Shown here: in pieces, positions 12,540-24,455 of the stretch
How positions within the stretch are numbered: the stretch's first letter is position 1
Layout: every line of letters starts with the position of its first letter
Origin: Lepiota brunneoincarnata
Taxonomy: Eukaryota; Basidiomycota; Agaricomycetes; Agaricales; Agaricaceae
Assembly: GCA_023014365.1 (NCBI GenBank)
Contig: JAEBUN010000002.1
Span: forward strand, 3,100,001-3,164,000
Direction: 5' to 3'
DNA: 64,000 nucleotides
Notes under the pieces: model-generated
Seen by the model: only the letters and a program-made list of their open reading frames with translations
Told to the model about the DNA's origin: nothing
Databases searched by the model: none
Program-made: the position numbers and the translations under genes

Positions 12540-12900
12540 CCACCTGCGGCTGCTCTGAGGGATGGCGATCTTGTACATATATCTCGTTGATCCAAAGTAA
12601 CAATTGTTGGTGAGTATTCCCTCATTCAGGATCATTCTCTCATTGGTAATGTTGTCCGTTCTTGTAGGCGACACAAGGGTGCTGAATTTGCGGAAACGGA
12701 AACGCACAGATAAGGCTATAAGCCCTCAAAGAAGAAAAGAAAGTCAAAATAAGAGGGGTCAGGGGACCAAAGGATGAAGATGGAAGTGACCCCTTTTTGT
12801 CATCGAGCTCTTCTCGTCATCCTCCAAGATCATCCTCTTCATCCTCGTCATCTCCAGTCTCCTCGTCTGCATCGCGGAATTTGGAACACTCCAAGCCCTC
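12540..12900 (+). pseudogene. Coilin-like 5' remnant (unit C)
   Basis: A segment encoding a RDGDLVHI-like motif near 12560 precedes intron 12610-12667, followed by the exon starting CGACACAAGGGTGCTGAATT. A run of AGC/TCC/TCA codons follows (SSSSSRHPPRSSSSSSSS). Stops and frame changes are present (for example TGA and TAA soon after the acceptor), so this copy is dead. It continues into the 3' remnant of unit D. Confidence 0.38.
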
Positions 12901-12975
12901 CACAGATGCAGTTTGTTGGAGCTGAGCGCTGACCCCTGGGACTGGAACGGGAAGAAAAGAAAAGAAAGGCAAAAG

Positions 12976-13203
12976 ATGGGCAATTATTCGTATAACCACG
13001 ATAATTCATATGATCCCACCTATGGTGACGACTATGTTATCCCAGAAAGCGAAGGCCACGCGGGTGAAGTTGATTCTCACTCCAGGTATTTGGACTTCCA
13101 CGCGCCTGTCAGCATGGATGGGGGTGGGGCAGAGATAGAACTACACCAATGGGATCACATACAGTTCTGGGATTAGCGTATTCTGCTCCCGTATGGGCAA
13201 CTA
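12976..13203 (+). pseudogene. Coilin-like 3' remnant (unit D, internally deleted)
   Basis: An open plus-strand stretch reads MGNYSYNHDNSYDPTYGDDY, then EGHAGEV, then directly SRYLDFHAPVSMDG and ELHQWDHIQFWD-stop near 13174. Compared with units B and E about 340 bp are missing in the middle, which removes the DLKEGDIIGWKV segment. It is therefore a deleted pseudogene fragment. Confidence 0.38.
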
Positions 13204-13792
13204 TAGGGAGGGTACCCCATACTGCTCAGGCTCAAGAATCGTTGAACATTCAAATTCGCTCCCGCACTTGTTCGCTTCCCCACCCCCCTGCAACCCCCTT
13301 GGGTCCATAGCTCGTACCTGTAAGCGTAGGCAAGACAATTATAGGACCACTGACATGATTCCATGACTTGAGAGTGCTATATCACCTTTGGCCAAGCATG
13401 GTCAGTTCCTCCAATTACGGTCGTTCTGACATGGTAAAAGCGTGGAACTTGGGAAAGTAATGGCCTGATGCCCACTACGCCCATACTCATGAGCACTGCC
13501 AGATGTCTGTGACTTGCCGACAGGTGGTCGAGTGCCCTCGATGAAGTATGAAACTACAGTAAGGAGTGTAGCGATAGTCACCTGTTCCATATCAGATTGT
13601 GATTGTGCCGGAATGGCATTAAGTCTGAGACGTTCGGAGTGGGGGCAAGAGCATTCAGATATTTGAAACGTACAACACAATCGAGTTTATTTTCGAGGAC
13701 TCTGAACTGCTTTATGTTTATAGTGCAACGAATCAATCACATGTGAATTTGGGAGCTGGAGTCGCGCCAACACCGACGACATTGACAAGAAC

Positions 13793-14457
13793 TCAAGCGT
13801 GGTTGAATTTAAAGTAGCCTTCAGGGGGCTGGATGTCCTTTCCAGGCTTGACTATGACCTAGTGCCCGACCAAAAAGTCATTCAACCATCTGGCAGAAAG
13901 CCCGAGACACGCCGAGTTACTTACGGTTCGTCCAACCCCAAACCTATTGAACCAGTAAAGGTTTTCACCGCTGTAAGGCCTAACTCTAGGAGTAGCACAA
14001 GGCAGTGATCAACCACATGTATGCTATATTCATTGCACGGAGCAACTTACTCATAGGACCCGACCTCAGTCGGGGTGACTACCCACCTGTATTCCTTGCT
14101 AGACCAAATAAGCCTTCTGTCCGGTTCGGGAGCCTAAGTCCAACTTTGGTCAGAGAAGTTCCACCCAGGTATGAAATATTAATATCCTAGGCTGACCTCT
14201 AACGCAACATAAAAGCCAGCGGGTCCTTGAATGGTGACGGTGGTGGGGCCAGGAACCAGAGGTGGGGTAACAGTTAAAACCTGAGCGAAAAGAGGATGAG
14301 TGCGGCACTGGAACTACCCCTAGCGGGTTGCGCGCACGGTCTCTGCAGGAATACCATCCGTGCCATTGGCCGTCGTGACGACGTTGTTGGGTAATTCTTC
14401 GTGAGTGGTGAGGTAGTAGTTCGTGTTAACGCTTGGGATCCGGTAGTATGCAGCCAT
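13793..14457 (-). CDS. Array small-protein gene, copy D (5 exons)
   Basis: The predicted product starts MAAYYRIPSVNTNYYLTTHE and continues VLTVTPPLVPGPTTVTIQGP, AGFYVALE, then EYRWVVTPTEVGSYE, GENLYWFNRFGVGRT and VIVKPGKDIQPPEGYFKFNH, ending at 13793-13795. The usual exon-3 acceptor has become TCTAGCAAG: using the AG of TCTAG shifts the frame, while using the AAG four bases on keeps it, so the model needs the shifted acceptor. Other sites are standard. This protein differs from B and C at many positions in the N-terminal half and also in the DLYWF region, so it is a diverged but apparently functional paralog. Confidence 0.62.
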
Positions 14458-14520
14458 GGTGACGTGGGATGGTGAGAGGCGTTGAAAAGGTTCAGTTCGC
14501 AGATATAGAGACAACTGAGA

Positions 14521-14533
14521 GCATCTATATACC
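14521..14533 (-). promoter_or_regulatory. TATA-like element of small gene copy D
   Basis: On the minus strand this reads GGTATATAGATGC, one base changed from the family consensus GGTATATAAATGC. It sits only about 65 bp from the ATG because some intervening promoter sequence is deleted in this unit. Confidence 0.45.
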
Positions 14534-14665
14534 TTTCTCCGACCGTACTAACCCCATGGCTCGTCCTTAGCATGATTTGCGCATAGAGTTTGATAATGAC
14601 GAGAATATCAACATCATCGCCAGATCACATGACAATTAGCCAGTCAGATTCTACAACCCCTGTTT

Positions 14666-14992
14666 ATGAACGAGGGTTCTGTCAGACTTCTAGACCCAGC
14701 GTGGCTAGAAGAGTGTTCGATAAGTATCAGACAATCATTTAATCATAAGCAGGTCCGTGGGTTTGGGAACCTTGCTTTGCCAAGTAATAGTACATCCTTC
14801 CACTGGGTTACGAGACAGATGCGGAACATGCCCCAGTACTCCAGCTCAGATTACTCAAGGGATGATAAAGGGGTGCCGACAGCATGGCAGATTCCAATAT
14901 ATTCGGTCGAGTGTCGAGGATGCCTTGTTGGCGCAGCATCATCTAGTGTGTGTGCTGAAACCCACCGCTTTGCGCGCCTATCAGGATGTTAG
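14666..14992 (+). other. Open frame in the upstream region of small gene D (uncertain)
   Basis: A 108-residue plus-strand frame (MNEGSVRLLDPAWLEECSIS..., then GFGNLALPSNSTSFHWV) is also largely open in unit E (about 20850-21200). In units C and G the same DNA is interrupted by stops or shifts frame. It is serine/aromatic-rich with no recognised motif. It could be an exon of a decayed gene or chance. I would not call it a gene without transcript support. Confidence 0.2.
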
Positions 14993-16252
14993 TTATGCAG
15001 CTGATCAACAGCAACCATGAACAAATGACAAATGGCTCTTTCCGAGTGCTTAATACTAACGAGATGTAATATAGTGGCAACAATGGCTGACTTTCGGAGG
15101 TACCCATTCAATTTCACCCGTATCGGGATCACATGATGGCTGGCCAGTCAGATTTCATTCGTGAACAAGGGTTCTGCCAAAGTCAAGACTTCTAGAACCA
15201 GCCCACTCACGCACTTTGGAACTTCCTTGCAGAAGGCGTTGGCCAAAATCGAGTACTAGTACCAGGTATCTGCGATTGGACAACTATCCAACATACCCTC
15301 GCTGAAAGCAAGGATCGAAGTAATAATATTTAAACCCTTGATTGAAAGGATAAAATATGTCTCCTTCATATCATAACCTTGAACAGTTAGCGGTGTGCAT
15401 CAGAATCAGGAGACGTCAATAATAGGCTGGCACACCAAGGAGCTGGCGAGTTCCTTCGGGGAGCCAACGTTATCAATGAGAATTCACCATTAACGCCAAA
15501 GGCTAGCTTTCGTATACGAACATTGTCAGTTTCGATTGAGCTAACAGTTGTGATACTATAGAGTAAAAGGCAAAGAAATTGGTTCTGTGGCTAGTTTTTC
15601 TGCAAGTGTTCTGATGAGGAATTGCATCCTGTTCCATAAACGTTTCTGATTTCGTGAGCCACCTTGCAAGTTTCACGGCAGAGATGACAGACGCACTGGG
15701 AACAGTGCGTGGAGTGCCTGCATTTACGTGGTGGTGTCATAGCCTGACAAGTCGAATACACCCCCAACAAATACCGTACAAGAATGATCCCTTTGGAAAT
15801 ATGGATTTCTATTATAAACATGAGCGTCGTAATGGTGCGTGCATTCCCCTCAGTTCAGTTTCTGAGTTGCCATTCAGTCTAGGCAAAGGCTCGAGCATGT
15901 CTTCCTTCATGAACGGCGAGCTTCCTAGCTCCATAATGATTGCTTGAGTTTCACTGAGGGAGGGTGACCAATGTGGACAGCAGAGCGCTTTCCAGCTCAC
16001 CGGCAGAGCACCATACACGCGCTCCCTCATAGTCGAGCATCGATTCCGGCTGTTATGGTCCAACCTTCTTCACTTCACTGGCTACATGATTCTGAGGGCG
16101 AACCAGTCCACTGCAGGCCTCTCGTCATGGCCTAGTGGTGGGATAACCAAACCCTTTGCCCAACGTCAGGCAGTTCACCCACTTCGATTGCCAGAGGCTT
16201 ATCTGGGGATCTCCAGCTGCCAAATCATAAAACACTGCCGCATGGTTCCACC

Positions 16253-16624
16253 ATGAGTGATCCATTGATTGTGGAGGAGCGCGAGCAACCCACGTTCAAA
16301 GTAGTCTTCCTCCCAAAGGTTTCCTTCTCGTCGGGTAATAGCCGGAAGCGACTGTGCGCTTCCAGTTCTGGATTATGTCCCTCCGTTGCCAGTGCAGTGC
16401 TGTTATGGCCTCTAAACTGCTCCACTTACCCGTATGATGGGCAGATGAACGTACCTCATATTTCTGCACAGAGATCACCACATACACGGAGTGCTGGAAG
16501 TCCCATGTCACCACAGACAGAGTTAGTCGTTGACTCGCTTTGTGTTCCGCTGACTGTACACAGGCCAAGAGGAAGTCTGTCTGCAAGGTTCTGTGGTAGA
16601 AGCTGGTCGGAAGCCCCGTGGTGA
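16253..16624 (+). other. Block Y open frame, conserved between units C, D and E
   Basis: The frame begins MSDPLIVEEREQPTFKVVFL in unit D, and the same frame is open in unit E (22540 onward) and, with substitutions, in C (about 11330). Downstream the three copies diverge and frames change. The reverse strand is also open in places, so coding status is undecided. No domain is recognised. Block Y is absent from units G and H, where block X takes its place. Confidence 0.25.
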
Positions 16625-17089
16625 TCCTGTCCTACAACAACTGATGACACATGGCGACTGTGGTCTTGGTGCCTCGCACGGATCGTTCTTGCTGTACAGT
16701 CCGCGAAACAGCACAAGGTACCTATTCTTCCACAGAAAACATTGGGAGCGTGTGAAACTTGAATGTTTGGCGCATCTGAGTGATCGAACCGATCTAAGTT
16801 ACAATGAGCCTGCCGCGACAAGGAGTGAACGCCATCCGTCAAGAAGGCTATGAAGAATCCCCCTAGACTCTCTTCATATGTTATGACTGGACGCTGCTTG
16901 ATATGACGTTCTACACCTCGTTTAGCCTCACCCAGTTTTGGACGAATTACCTGTGGCACTCTGACACACAGCACGGGTACCACCTTAGGACAGAACGCAA
17001 TCAATTCTGACAGACTCACGATAAACACTCTGTCTCAGGGTCTCCACTTAATCAATGCAAAATTTATCAGTTGACTCAGGAATCGAGGA

Positions 17090-18715
17090 TAGCTCTTGTA
17101 TGAGAGCCCGTTTGCTGTTGCTCTGAAGGATGGCGACCTTGTGCATATCTCGTTGATCGAAAAGAACAGTTGCTGGTAAGTTTTCCCTCATTCAGGATTA
17201 TGTCTCATTGACGTTGTTGTGCGTTCTTGTAGGCGACACAAGGGTGCTGAATTTGCGGAAGTGGAAATGTACAGATGGGTCTACAAGTCTTCAAGAAGAA
17301 AATACGAGAGGTCGGGAGGACCCAAGGATGAAGATGAAAGTGACCGTTCCCCATTTTCGTCGTCGAGCTCTTCTCGTCATCCTTCAAGATCATCCTCATC
17401 ATCTTCAGGCACCTCCTCGTCCTCTTCAAACCCTTCCTTGGCTCTTCTTGGTCTGCATCGTGGAACTTGGAACGCTCCAAGTCCTCCTCACGTTCATCTT
17501 CGTCATCTCCCTCCGACCACTCACAACAGTCATGCAAAAACAACTCGGACTCGAAAAGAAGCCCTTCACCGCTCCAGCAATGCGATCCAACTACCTCCAG
17601 TAGATCCCTTCATCCTACCTGGCCAGGAAAAAGCAACAACCCATGCCCGGAACTTCTGTTGCAATGGGTCCGCACGTCACCGACGTCGAAGCACATGCAC
17701 CGCTTACAATTGCTGCATCACATGAAACAGGAGGCACCCACGGCCATATGTCTGCGCCCTGAGGTGTACCCCAAGCGAATAGCATTCTTCTTGAGGACCA
17801 AAGGAATGCTCGGGGAGGTGAAGAAAGGAAGGAGAAAAGGACAGAATAGCTGTGGTGCTGGAAGAAAGGGGGGAGGTGACGATGGCTTCACTGGGAAATA
17901 ACAAGATGAAAGGGTTCAAGCGGTTCTTGAGGGCGCCTGCGCCAATGAAGATTGTGTTCACTGAAGGAGGGGTGATGGTGCCTGCACCAACTCCGACTTT
18001 GCAAGACCAACCCACAGCCGAGGATGCGCAACCACGTTAACCACACGAGGAGCGCCAGCTACCTTGTTTAGTACCTCCATCCAAGATATAAGAACGTGGT
18101 CAACTGCACCGGAATATTTTCATCACCAGGGTTGATGTTGGAACTGACCTCTCGGATTCGAATGAAAAAAAAAAGGCAAAAGGTGGGCAATTATTTGTAC
18201 AACCACGATGATTCATGTGATCCCACCTATGGTGACGACTACATAATCCCATAAAATGAAGGCCATGCAGGTGAAATGGGGGAGGGCAATCAACTCCCGT
18301 CCTCTGTGCCAACCCCGTTGGACCTCAACACAAACCTGACTACTTTGTTCGACTGGAGTAAGGCAGAACAAGAGGATTTGAAAGAAGGGGACATAATAGG
18401 CTGGAAAGTTACTGCTTTCCTCGGCCAATCCATCTCATAGCCTGACGAACCTCCCCATATGACAAAGCCTAGACATCCATCCCCAGACATTCGCGCCAGA
18501 AATACTGCTCATTGCTGCCCAAGTCATCCAGTTCCTCTCCATCGCGACTGTGAGGTTCAGCGTTTGCTCAGACCTGTTGATCCTCGCTCCGAGTTTTCGG
18601 AGGTCTATGCACCTGCCAGCGTGGATGAGGGTAGGGCAGAGACAGAACTACACCAATGGGATCACATACAATTCTCGGATTCATGCATTCTGCTCTCGTA
18701 TGAACAACTATAGGA
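17090..18715 (+). pseudogene. Coilin-like gene remnant spanning units D and E (most complete copy)
   Basis: The N-terminal end reads YESPFAVALKDGDLVHISLI before intron 17177-17232 (56 bp, GTAAGT...TTGTAG). The next exon gives RHKGAEFAEVEMYRWVYK, an acidic PKDEDESD patch, then long Ser runs (SSSSSSRHPSRSSSSSS) up to about 17600. The C-terminal portion in unit E has DWSKAEQEDLKEGDIIGWKV near 18350-18410, then VQRLLRPVDPRSEFSEVYAP and AETELHQWDHIQFSD near 18700. An N-terminal 'LRDGDLV' ubiquitin-like end, a long Ser/charged linker and a C-terminal 'EGDIIGWK...WDxI' domain is the coilin layout. Frame changes in the middle and a stop at about 18253 argue that it is no longer functional. Identity is inferred from layout and short motifs only. 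Confidence 0.42.
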
Positions 18716-19335
18716 AGGATACCCCATATCGCTCAGGCCCAAGACTCATTGATCCCTCAAATTCGCTCCCGCACTTGTTCGCTTTCCTATCCCCCCTGCA
18801 GCCCCCTTGGGTCCATAGCTTGCACCCCCAAGCGCCGGCGAGACAGCTATGTCTGATATGGGACTACGGACACGACCCCATGACTTGAGAGTGCTATATC
18901 ACCTTTGTTAGGCAAGTTCAGCTCCTCCAATTACGGTTGTTCTGGTGCGGGATAAAGCATGGAGCTTGAGAGAGTTTAATACCTGATGCCCGAGGGTTAC
19001 CAGATGCCTGCAACTTGCCAACAGGTGTTTGAGTACCCTCAATGAAGTATGAAGCTACAATAAGGGATGTAGTGATGGTCATCCTGTTTCTTCCATATCG
19101 GATGGTGACCGTGCCGGAACAGCATAAAGTCGGTGGGGTTCGGACTGGGGGGAAGAGCATTCAGATATTTGGAACATACAACACAATCGAATTTATTTTC
19201 GAGGATTCTGAACTGCTTTATTCTTATAGTACAACGAATCAATCACACGTGAACTTGGAGCTAAAGTCATCAAGGAAACTCGCGCCAACACCGGAATTGA
19301 CGAGAACTCAAGCGTGGATGAAATTAAAGTAGGCT

Positions 19336-19979
19336 TCAGGAGCCTGGATGTCCCTGTCCAGGCTTGACTATAACCTAGTGCCCAAGCAGAAGGTTATTAA
19401 ACCATCTGGCATACACTCCGAGACTGGCTGAGCTACTTACGATTGGTCCAATCCCGAACCTATCGAACCAGTAAAGATCTTCGCCAGCGAAGGGCCTAAC
19501 TCTAGAAGCAGCACAGGACAGTGGTCAACCAGATGTATGCTATATTCATTCCACGGAGCAACTTACTCGTAGGACCCGAGCGCAGTCGGGGTGACTACCC
19601 ACTGGTATGGCTTACTAGACCAAATAAGCCTTCTGTCCGGTTCAGGAGCCTAAGTCCAACTTTTGTAAGAGGAGTTCCACCCGAGTATGGAAAATTAATG
19701 TCATGAATGTCCTAGGCTGACCTCTAACGCGACATAAAGGCCAGCGGGTCCTTGAATGCTGACGATGGTGGGGCCAGGACCCAGAGGTGGGGTAACAGTT
19801 AAAACCTGAACGAAAAGAGGATGAGTGCTACATTGGAACTACTCCTAGCGGGTGGCACGCACGCTCTCGGGAGGAATACCATTCGCGCCATTAGCCGTTG
19901 TGACGACGTTGTTGGGTATTTCTTCGTGAGTGGTGAGGTAGTAGTTCGTGTTAACGCTTGGGATCCGATATGCAGCCAT
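19336..19979 (-). CDS. Array small-protein gene, copy E (C-terminal frameshift)
   Basis: Exons 1 to 4 read normally: MAAYRIPSVNTNYYLTTHEE, VLTVTPPLGPGPTIVSIQGP, AGLYVALE, PYQWVVTPTALGSYE and PFAGEDLYWFDRFGIGPI. The exon-3 acceptor is the same shifted AAG as in copy D. In exon 5 one extra G relative to the other copies turns VKPGxDI into VIVKPGQGHPGS-stop at 19336-19338, removing the last 11 or so residues including the conserved PEGYF motif. Without it the stop would be near 19308. This is either a recently damaged allele or a truncated functional variant. The TATA box near 20071 is intact. Confidence 0.55.
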
Positions 19980-20070
19980 GGTGATGTAGGACGGCGAGCG
20001 GTGTTGAAAAGGTTCAGTTCGCAGGGAAGGTTGAGGGGCTAGGGAGCTGGAGATACCGAGACATCTGAGA

Positions 20071-20083
20071 GCATTTATATACC
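20071..20083 (-). promoter_or_regulatory. TATA box of small gene copy E
   Basis: GGTATATAAATGC on the minus strand lies about 95 bp upstream of the ATG at 19979, identical to copies B and C. Confidence 0.58.
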
Positions 20084-23000
20084 TTTCTCTGACTGTACTG
20101 ACCCCAAAAACCTACCCTGCACTTATCGAATCCATGTTCTATTTAGAGGTACGTACGTGTCCCGTCGGATGATTCCTTTCATTAGCAAATAATGTGGCAT
20201 CCAATATTCAAATGGGACCCCGGCAACACCCCTCAAGGGTCATCAGGGCTTGATCTGGTTGGAAGCCAAAGGGCCAACCCAATTCTGAACAACGCATCCC
20301 AGGAGGATATGCGCATAGAGAGGGAATCAACTTCTGTATGTGCACCGAATAACTGGGCTCTCAAATATGGATTCTTCGCTTGGATGGGGAGTTACGTGCT
20401 GTGCAAGGGTAAACGTCATTGATGTTGACGGTAGCCAATGTTATCTTCTTTGGTCAGTTCAGCTCTTAAGTCGTGGATTTGCTCTCTAGGAAAAGTTCAT
20501 TCAGCCTCAGAAAGGACAAATATAGTTGAGAGCATGGGGGACCATTAGATGGCTTCCTCGATAATCTGGGACGAATCTCGAAAAGTTCCAGGGTCCATCA
20601 AATTCTGGTGGCGTGGGTTCGAAGAAACCTGAAAAAGATTGCAGGCAAAAAGTTTCCAGCTTTTCGTATGCACGCAGATGGATAAGCTATCTGATACCAT
20701 GCCACGAAGCTGCAATCAACAGTGTGTTAGCTCGTCCTCGACATGATCGAGCCTTTGCGCATAGACTTTGATAATGGCAAGATTATCAACATCATTGCCC
20801 GATCATATGACAATTAGCCAGTCAGATTCTACAACCCCTGTTTACGAACGAGGGTTCGGTCAGACTTCTAGACCCAGCATGGCTAGAAGAGTGTTAGATA
20901 AGTATCGGACGATCATTCAATCATAAGCAGGTCCCTGGGTTTGGGAACCTTGCTTTGCCAAGTAATAGTACATCCTTCCACTGGGTTATGAGACAGGTGC
21001 GGAACGTGCCCCAGTACTCTGACTCAGATTACCCAGGGGATGATAAAGGGATGCCGACAGCATGGTGGATTCCAGTATATTCGGTCGACTGTCGAGGATG
21101 CCTTGTTGGCACGCTTTGCGCCCCTATCAGGATATTAGTTATGCAGCTGATCAACGGCAACCATGAACAAATGACAAATGGCTCTTTCCGAGTGCTTATT
21201 ACTAACGAGATGTAATATAGTGGCAACAATGACTGACTTCCTGAGGTCCTCATTCAATTTCACCCGTATCGAGATCACATGATGGCTGGTCAGTCAGATT
21301 TCGTTAGTGAACAAGGGCTCTCTGCCAAAGTTGAGACTTCTAGAACCAGCCCACTCGCGCACTTTGGAACTTCCTTGCAGAAGGCGTTGGCCAAGATCGA
21401 GTACTAGTACCAGGTATCTGCAATCGGACAGCTATTCAAAATGCCCTTGCTGAAAGCAAGGATCGAAGTAATAATATTTAAACCCTTGATTGAAGGGATA
21501 AGAAACGTCTCCTTCATATCATAACCTTGCACAGTTAGCGGTGTGCATCAGAATCGGTAGACGTCAATAATAGGTTGCCACCCCCAGGAGCTGGCGAGTT
21601 CCTTTGGGGAGCAAACGTTATCAATGAGAATTCATCATTAATGCAAAAGGTAGGTTTCGTATATGGACATTGTCAGTTTCAATTGAGCTAACAATTGTTA
21701 TACTATAGAGTAAAAGGCAAAGAGATTGGTTCTGTGGCTAGTCGCATGTTTTTGTTTTTTCGGTAGGCAAACGCCCCTATTTCGAATTCGTCCCCCTGGC
21801 CATGGGACAGATGGACTGACTATCTGCTCTGCCGATTAGAAGATTCTGGTTCAGAAATTCATCGCAGTTTTCCAGCTTGGTGCTTTGTGCAAATGTTCTG
21901 ATGAGGAATTGCATCCTGTTCCATAAATGTTTCTGATTTCATGAACCACCTTGCAAGTTTCACAGCGGAGATGACAGAAGCACTGGGAACAGTGCGTGGA
22001 ATGCCTGCATTTACGTGGTGGTGTCATAGCCTGACAAGTCGAATGTACCACCAACAAATACCGTACAAGGATGATCCCGTTAGGAAATATGGATTTCTAT
22101 TATAAACATGAGAGTCGTAATGGTGCGTGCATTCCCCTCGGTTCAATTCTGTGGGGTCTGAGTTGCCATTCAGTCTAGGTAAAGGCTCGACCATGTTTTC
22201 CTTCATAAACGGCGAGCTTCCTAGCTCCACGATAATCACATGAGTTTCACTGAGGGGGGGGGGGTGATCAACGTCGACAGCATAGTGCTTTCAAACTCAC
22301 CGGCAGAGCACAGTACGCGCGCTCCCTCATATTTGAGCATTGGTTCTGACTGTCACGTTCCAACCTCCTTCAGCTCACGTAGCCAGAGACAACAGTTCAC
22401 TGCAGACCTCCCGCCATGGCCTAGTGGTGGACTAACCAAATCTTTGCCCAACCACGGGCAGTCGCCCACTTCGATTGCCAGAGGCTTATCTGGGGATCTC
22501 CAGCTGCCAAATCATAAAACACTGCCGCATGGTTCCACCATGAGTGATCCATTGATCGTGGAGGAGCGCGAGCAACCCACATTCAAAGTAGTCTTCCTCC
22601 CAGAGGTTTCCTTCTCGTCGGGTAATAGGCGAAGCGATTGTGCGCTTCCAGTCCTGGATTGTGTCCCTCCGTTGTCAGTGCGTGCTGTTATGGCCTCTAG
22701 CCTGTTTCACTTACCCGTATGATGGGCAGACGAACGTACCTCATATTTCTGTGCAGAGATCACCACATACGCGGAGTGCTGGGAGCCCAATGTCACCACA
22801 GACAAAGTCAGTCGCTGACTCGCTGTGAGTTCCGCTGAATGTACACAAGCCGAGAGGAAGTCTGTCTGCAAGGTTCTGTGATAGAAGCTGGTCGGCAGCC
22901 CCATGGCGATCCTGTCCTACAGCGACTGTGGCCTTGGCGCATCGCATATGTCCTTCTTGCTGTACAATCCACGAAATAGCACAGGTTACTTGTTCTTCCA

Positions 23001-23819
23001 CAGAAAACATTGGGAGCGTGTGAAACTTGAATGTTCGGCGCTTGTGAGTGATCGACCAATCTAAGTTACAATGAGCCTGCCGCAACAGGGAGTGAACGCC
23101 ATCCGTCAAGAAGGTTATGAAGAATCCCCCTGGACCCTCTTCGTACGTTATGAGTACTGGGCACTGCTTGATATGACATTCTACACCTCGTTTAGCCTCA
23201 CACAAGTTTGGATGAATTACCTGCGGCACTCTGGCACACAGCACATTTTGGGACAGAGTTTGCGTGCTTGGTTATGCCAACAACCGTCATGTACATATAT
23301 CAATGTTCGTCCGCTGCCAAAACACACAGTCGAAGGACTATAAATTCTGCCTGCTTTGAGTTTCTTGAGTCTGATGCTCCCTCCAGCCGTCTGCCTGGAG
23401 AATCTCAAGCACTTTTTGCTGACCATCTGGAGCCCCAGTCCCAAGGCTCTTCTAAAGGACACGAGTCAACCGTTTTTCAGTTTCTTCGTTGCCGACGTTC
23501 CTACGTCATTCCTTCGTGACATCCTCATCCTTGTCAAGTACCAGATACCCGGAGCTGTGTCTTGAGGGCATTCCTCCTTGCTGATCGTGATGCTCAGACC
23601 AGCATCGCATTTGGTTTCTCTGTTCCTGGCAATGAAAAATGATTCGTCCAGGCACTGATCATGAGATACACTGCTCAGAACTCCGAGACGGGACCTTGCT
23701 CGACATTCATGCAGGCTGGCCTCGCACTCACTACTCGAACCAATACCAGGGTCTCCACTTGATCAATGCAAAATTCATCAGTCGACTCAGGAATCAAGGA
23801 TAACTCTTGTATGAGAGCC

Positions 23820-24455
23820 CGTTTGCTGTTGCTCTGAAGGACGGAGACCTTGTGCATATCTCGTTAATCGAAAGGAACAGCTGCTGGTAAGTTTTCCCTC
23901 ATTCAGGATTATGTCTCATTGACGCTGCTGTGCGTTCTTGTAGGTAACACAAGGGTGCTGAATTTGCGGAAGAAAAAAAAATGGTAAAGCACAGAGGGGC
24001 TACAAGCCTTCAAGAAGAAAAATACGAGATGGTCGGGAGGACCAAGGATGAAGATGAAAGTGACCCTTCCCCATTTTCATCATCGAGCTCTTCTCGTCAT
24101 CCTTCAAGATCATCCTCATCATCTTTAGGCTCCTCCTCGTCTCTTCAAACCTTTCCTTAACTCCACTTGGTCGTTCATCTTCATCGTCTCCCTTTATCCT
24201 GTCCCCCCGACCACCCACAACAGTCATGCAAAAACAACTCGGATTCGAAAAGAAGCCCTTCACCGCTCCAGCAATGCGATCCAACTACCTCCAGCAGGTC
24301 CCTTCATCCCACCTGGCCAGGAAAAAGGAACAACCCATGCCCGGAACTTCTGCTGCAATGGGTCCGCACGTCACCGACGTCGAAGCACATGCACCGCTTA
24401 CAAATTGTTGCATCGCGTGGAGCAGGAGGCACCCACGACTATATGTCTGCGCCCT
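23820..24455 (+). pseudogene. Coilin-like 5' remnant (unit E)
   Basis: VALKDGDLVHISLIERNSCW is encoded just before intron 23887-23943 (57 bp). The following exon is damaged by a run of A at about 23972, which shifts the frame. Serine-rich coding follows, and a downstream segment (MQKQLGFEKKPFTAPAMRSN) matches unit D near 17532. It ends at the junction with unit F near 24455, so the C-terminal half is missing. Confidence 0.38.

Larger units (their letters stand above)
7516..12975. repeat. Array unit C (about 5.5 kb)
   Basis: This is a near-complete unit. Landmark sequences (the ACTTGAGA...GCTATAT..CTTTGCC motif at about 7741, 13364 and 18885) recur at spacings of roughly 5.6 and 5.5 kb, which sets the period of the C-D-E part of the array. 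Order: stub of the coilin-like 3' end, small gene (minus), its TATA promoter, an upstream region of about 1.6 kb without a convincing gene, block Y (about 10.9-11.9 kb), then the 5' part of the coilin-like remnant. Confidence 0.8.
12976..18170. repeat. Array unit D (about 5.2 kb)
   Basis: Same order as unit C: short coilin-like 3' remnant (12976-13203), small gene (13793-14457, minus), upstream region, block Y, then the best preserved 5' half of the coilin-like remnant. Over long stretches it is visibly closest to unit E, including a shared variant exon-3 acceptor (TCTAG in place of TCTCAG), so D and E probably arose from a recent duplication. Confidence 0.8.
18171..24455. repeat. Array unit E (about 6.3 kb, longest)
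   Basis: It carries the fullest set of modules: coilin-like 3' end, small gene, promoter, upstream region, block Y and coilin-like 5' end. It contains a run of ten or more G at about 22255, absent from the other units. It ends near 24455, where the sequence switches directly to the 3' flank of the next small gene, skipping the coilin-like C-terminal module. Confidence 0.8.

Noticed and set aside
16456..17028. Long minus-strand open frame of 190 codons in unit D, with 167-codon counterparts in units C and E
   Set aside because: The amino-acid sequence is not preserved in one frame between units (the middle switches frame), it is rich in C/H/R in a way typical of antisense reading, and no splice or start context is conserved.
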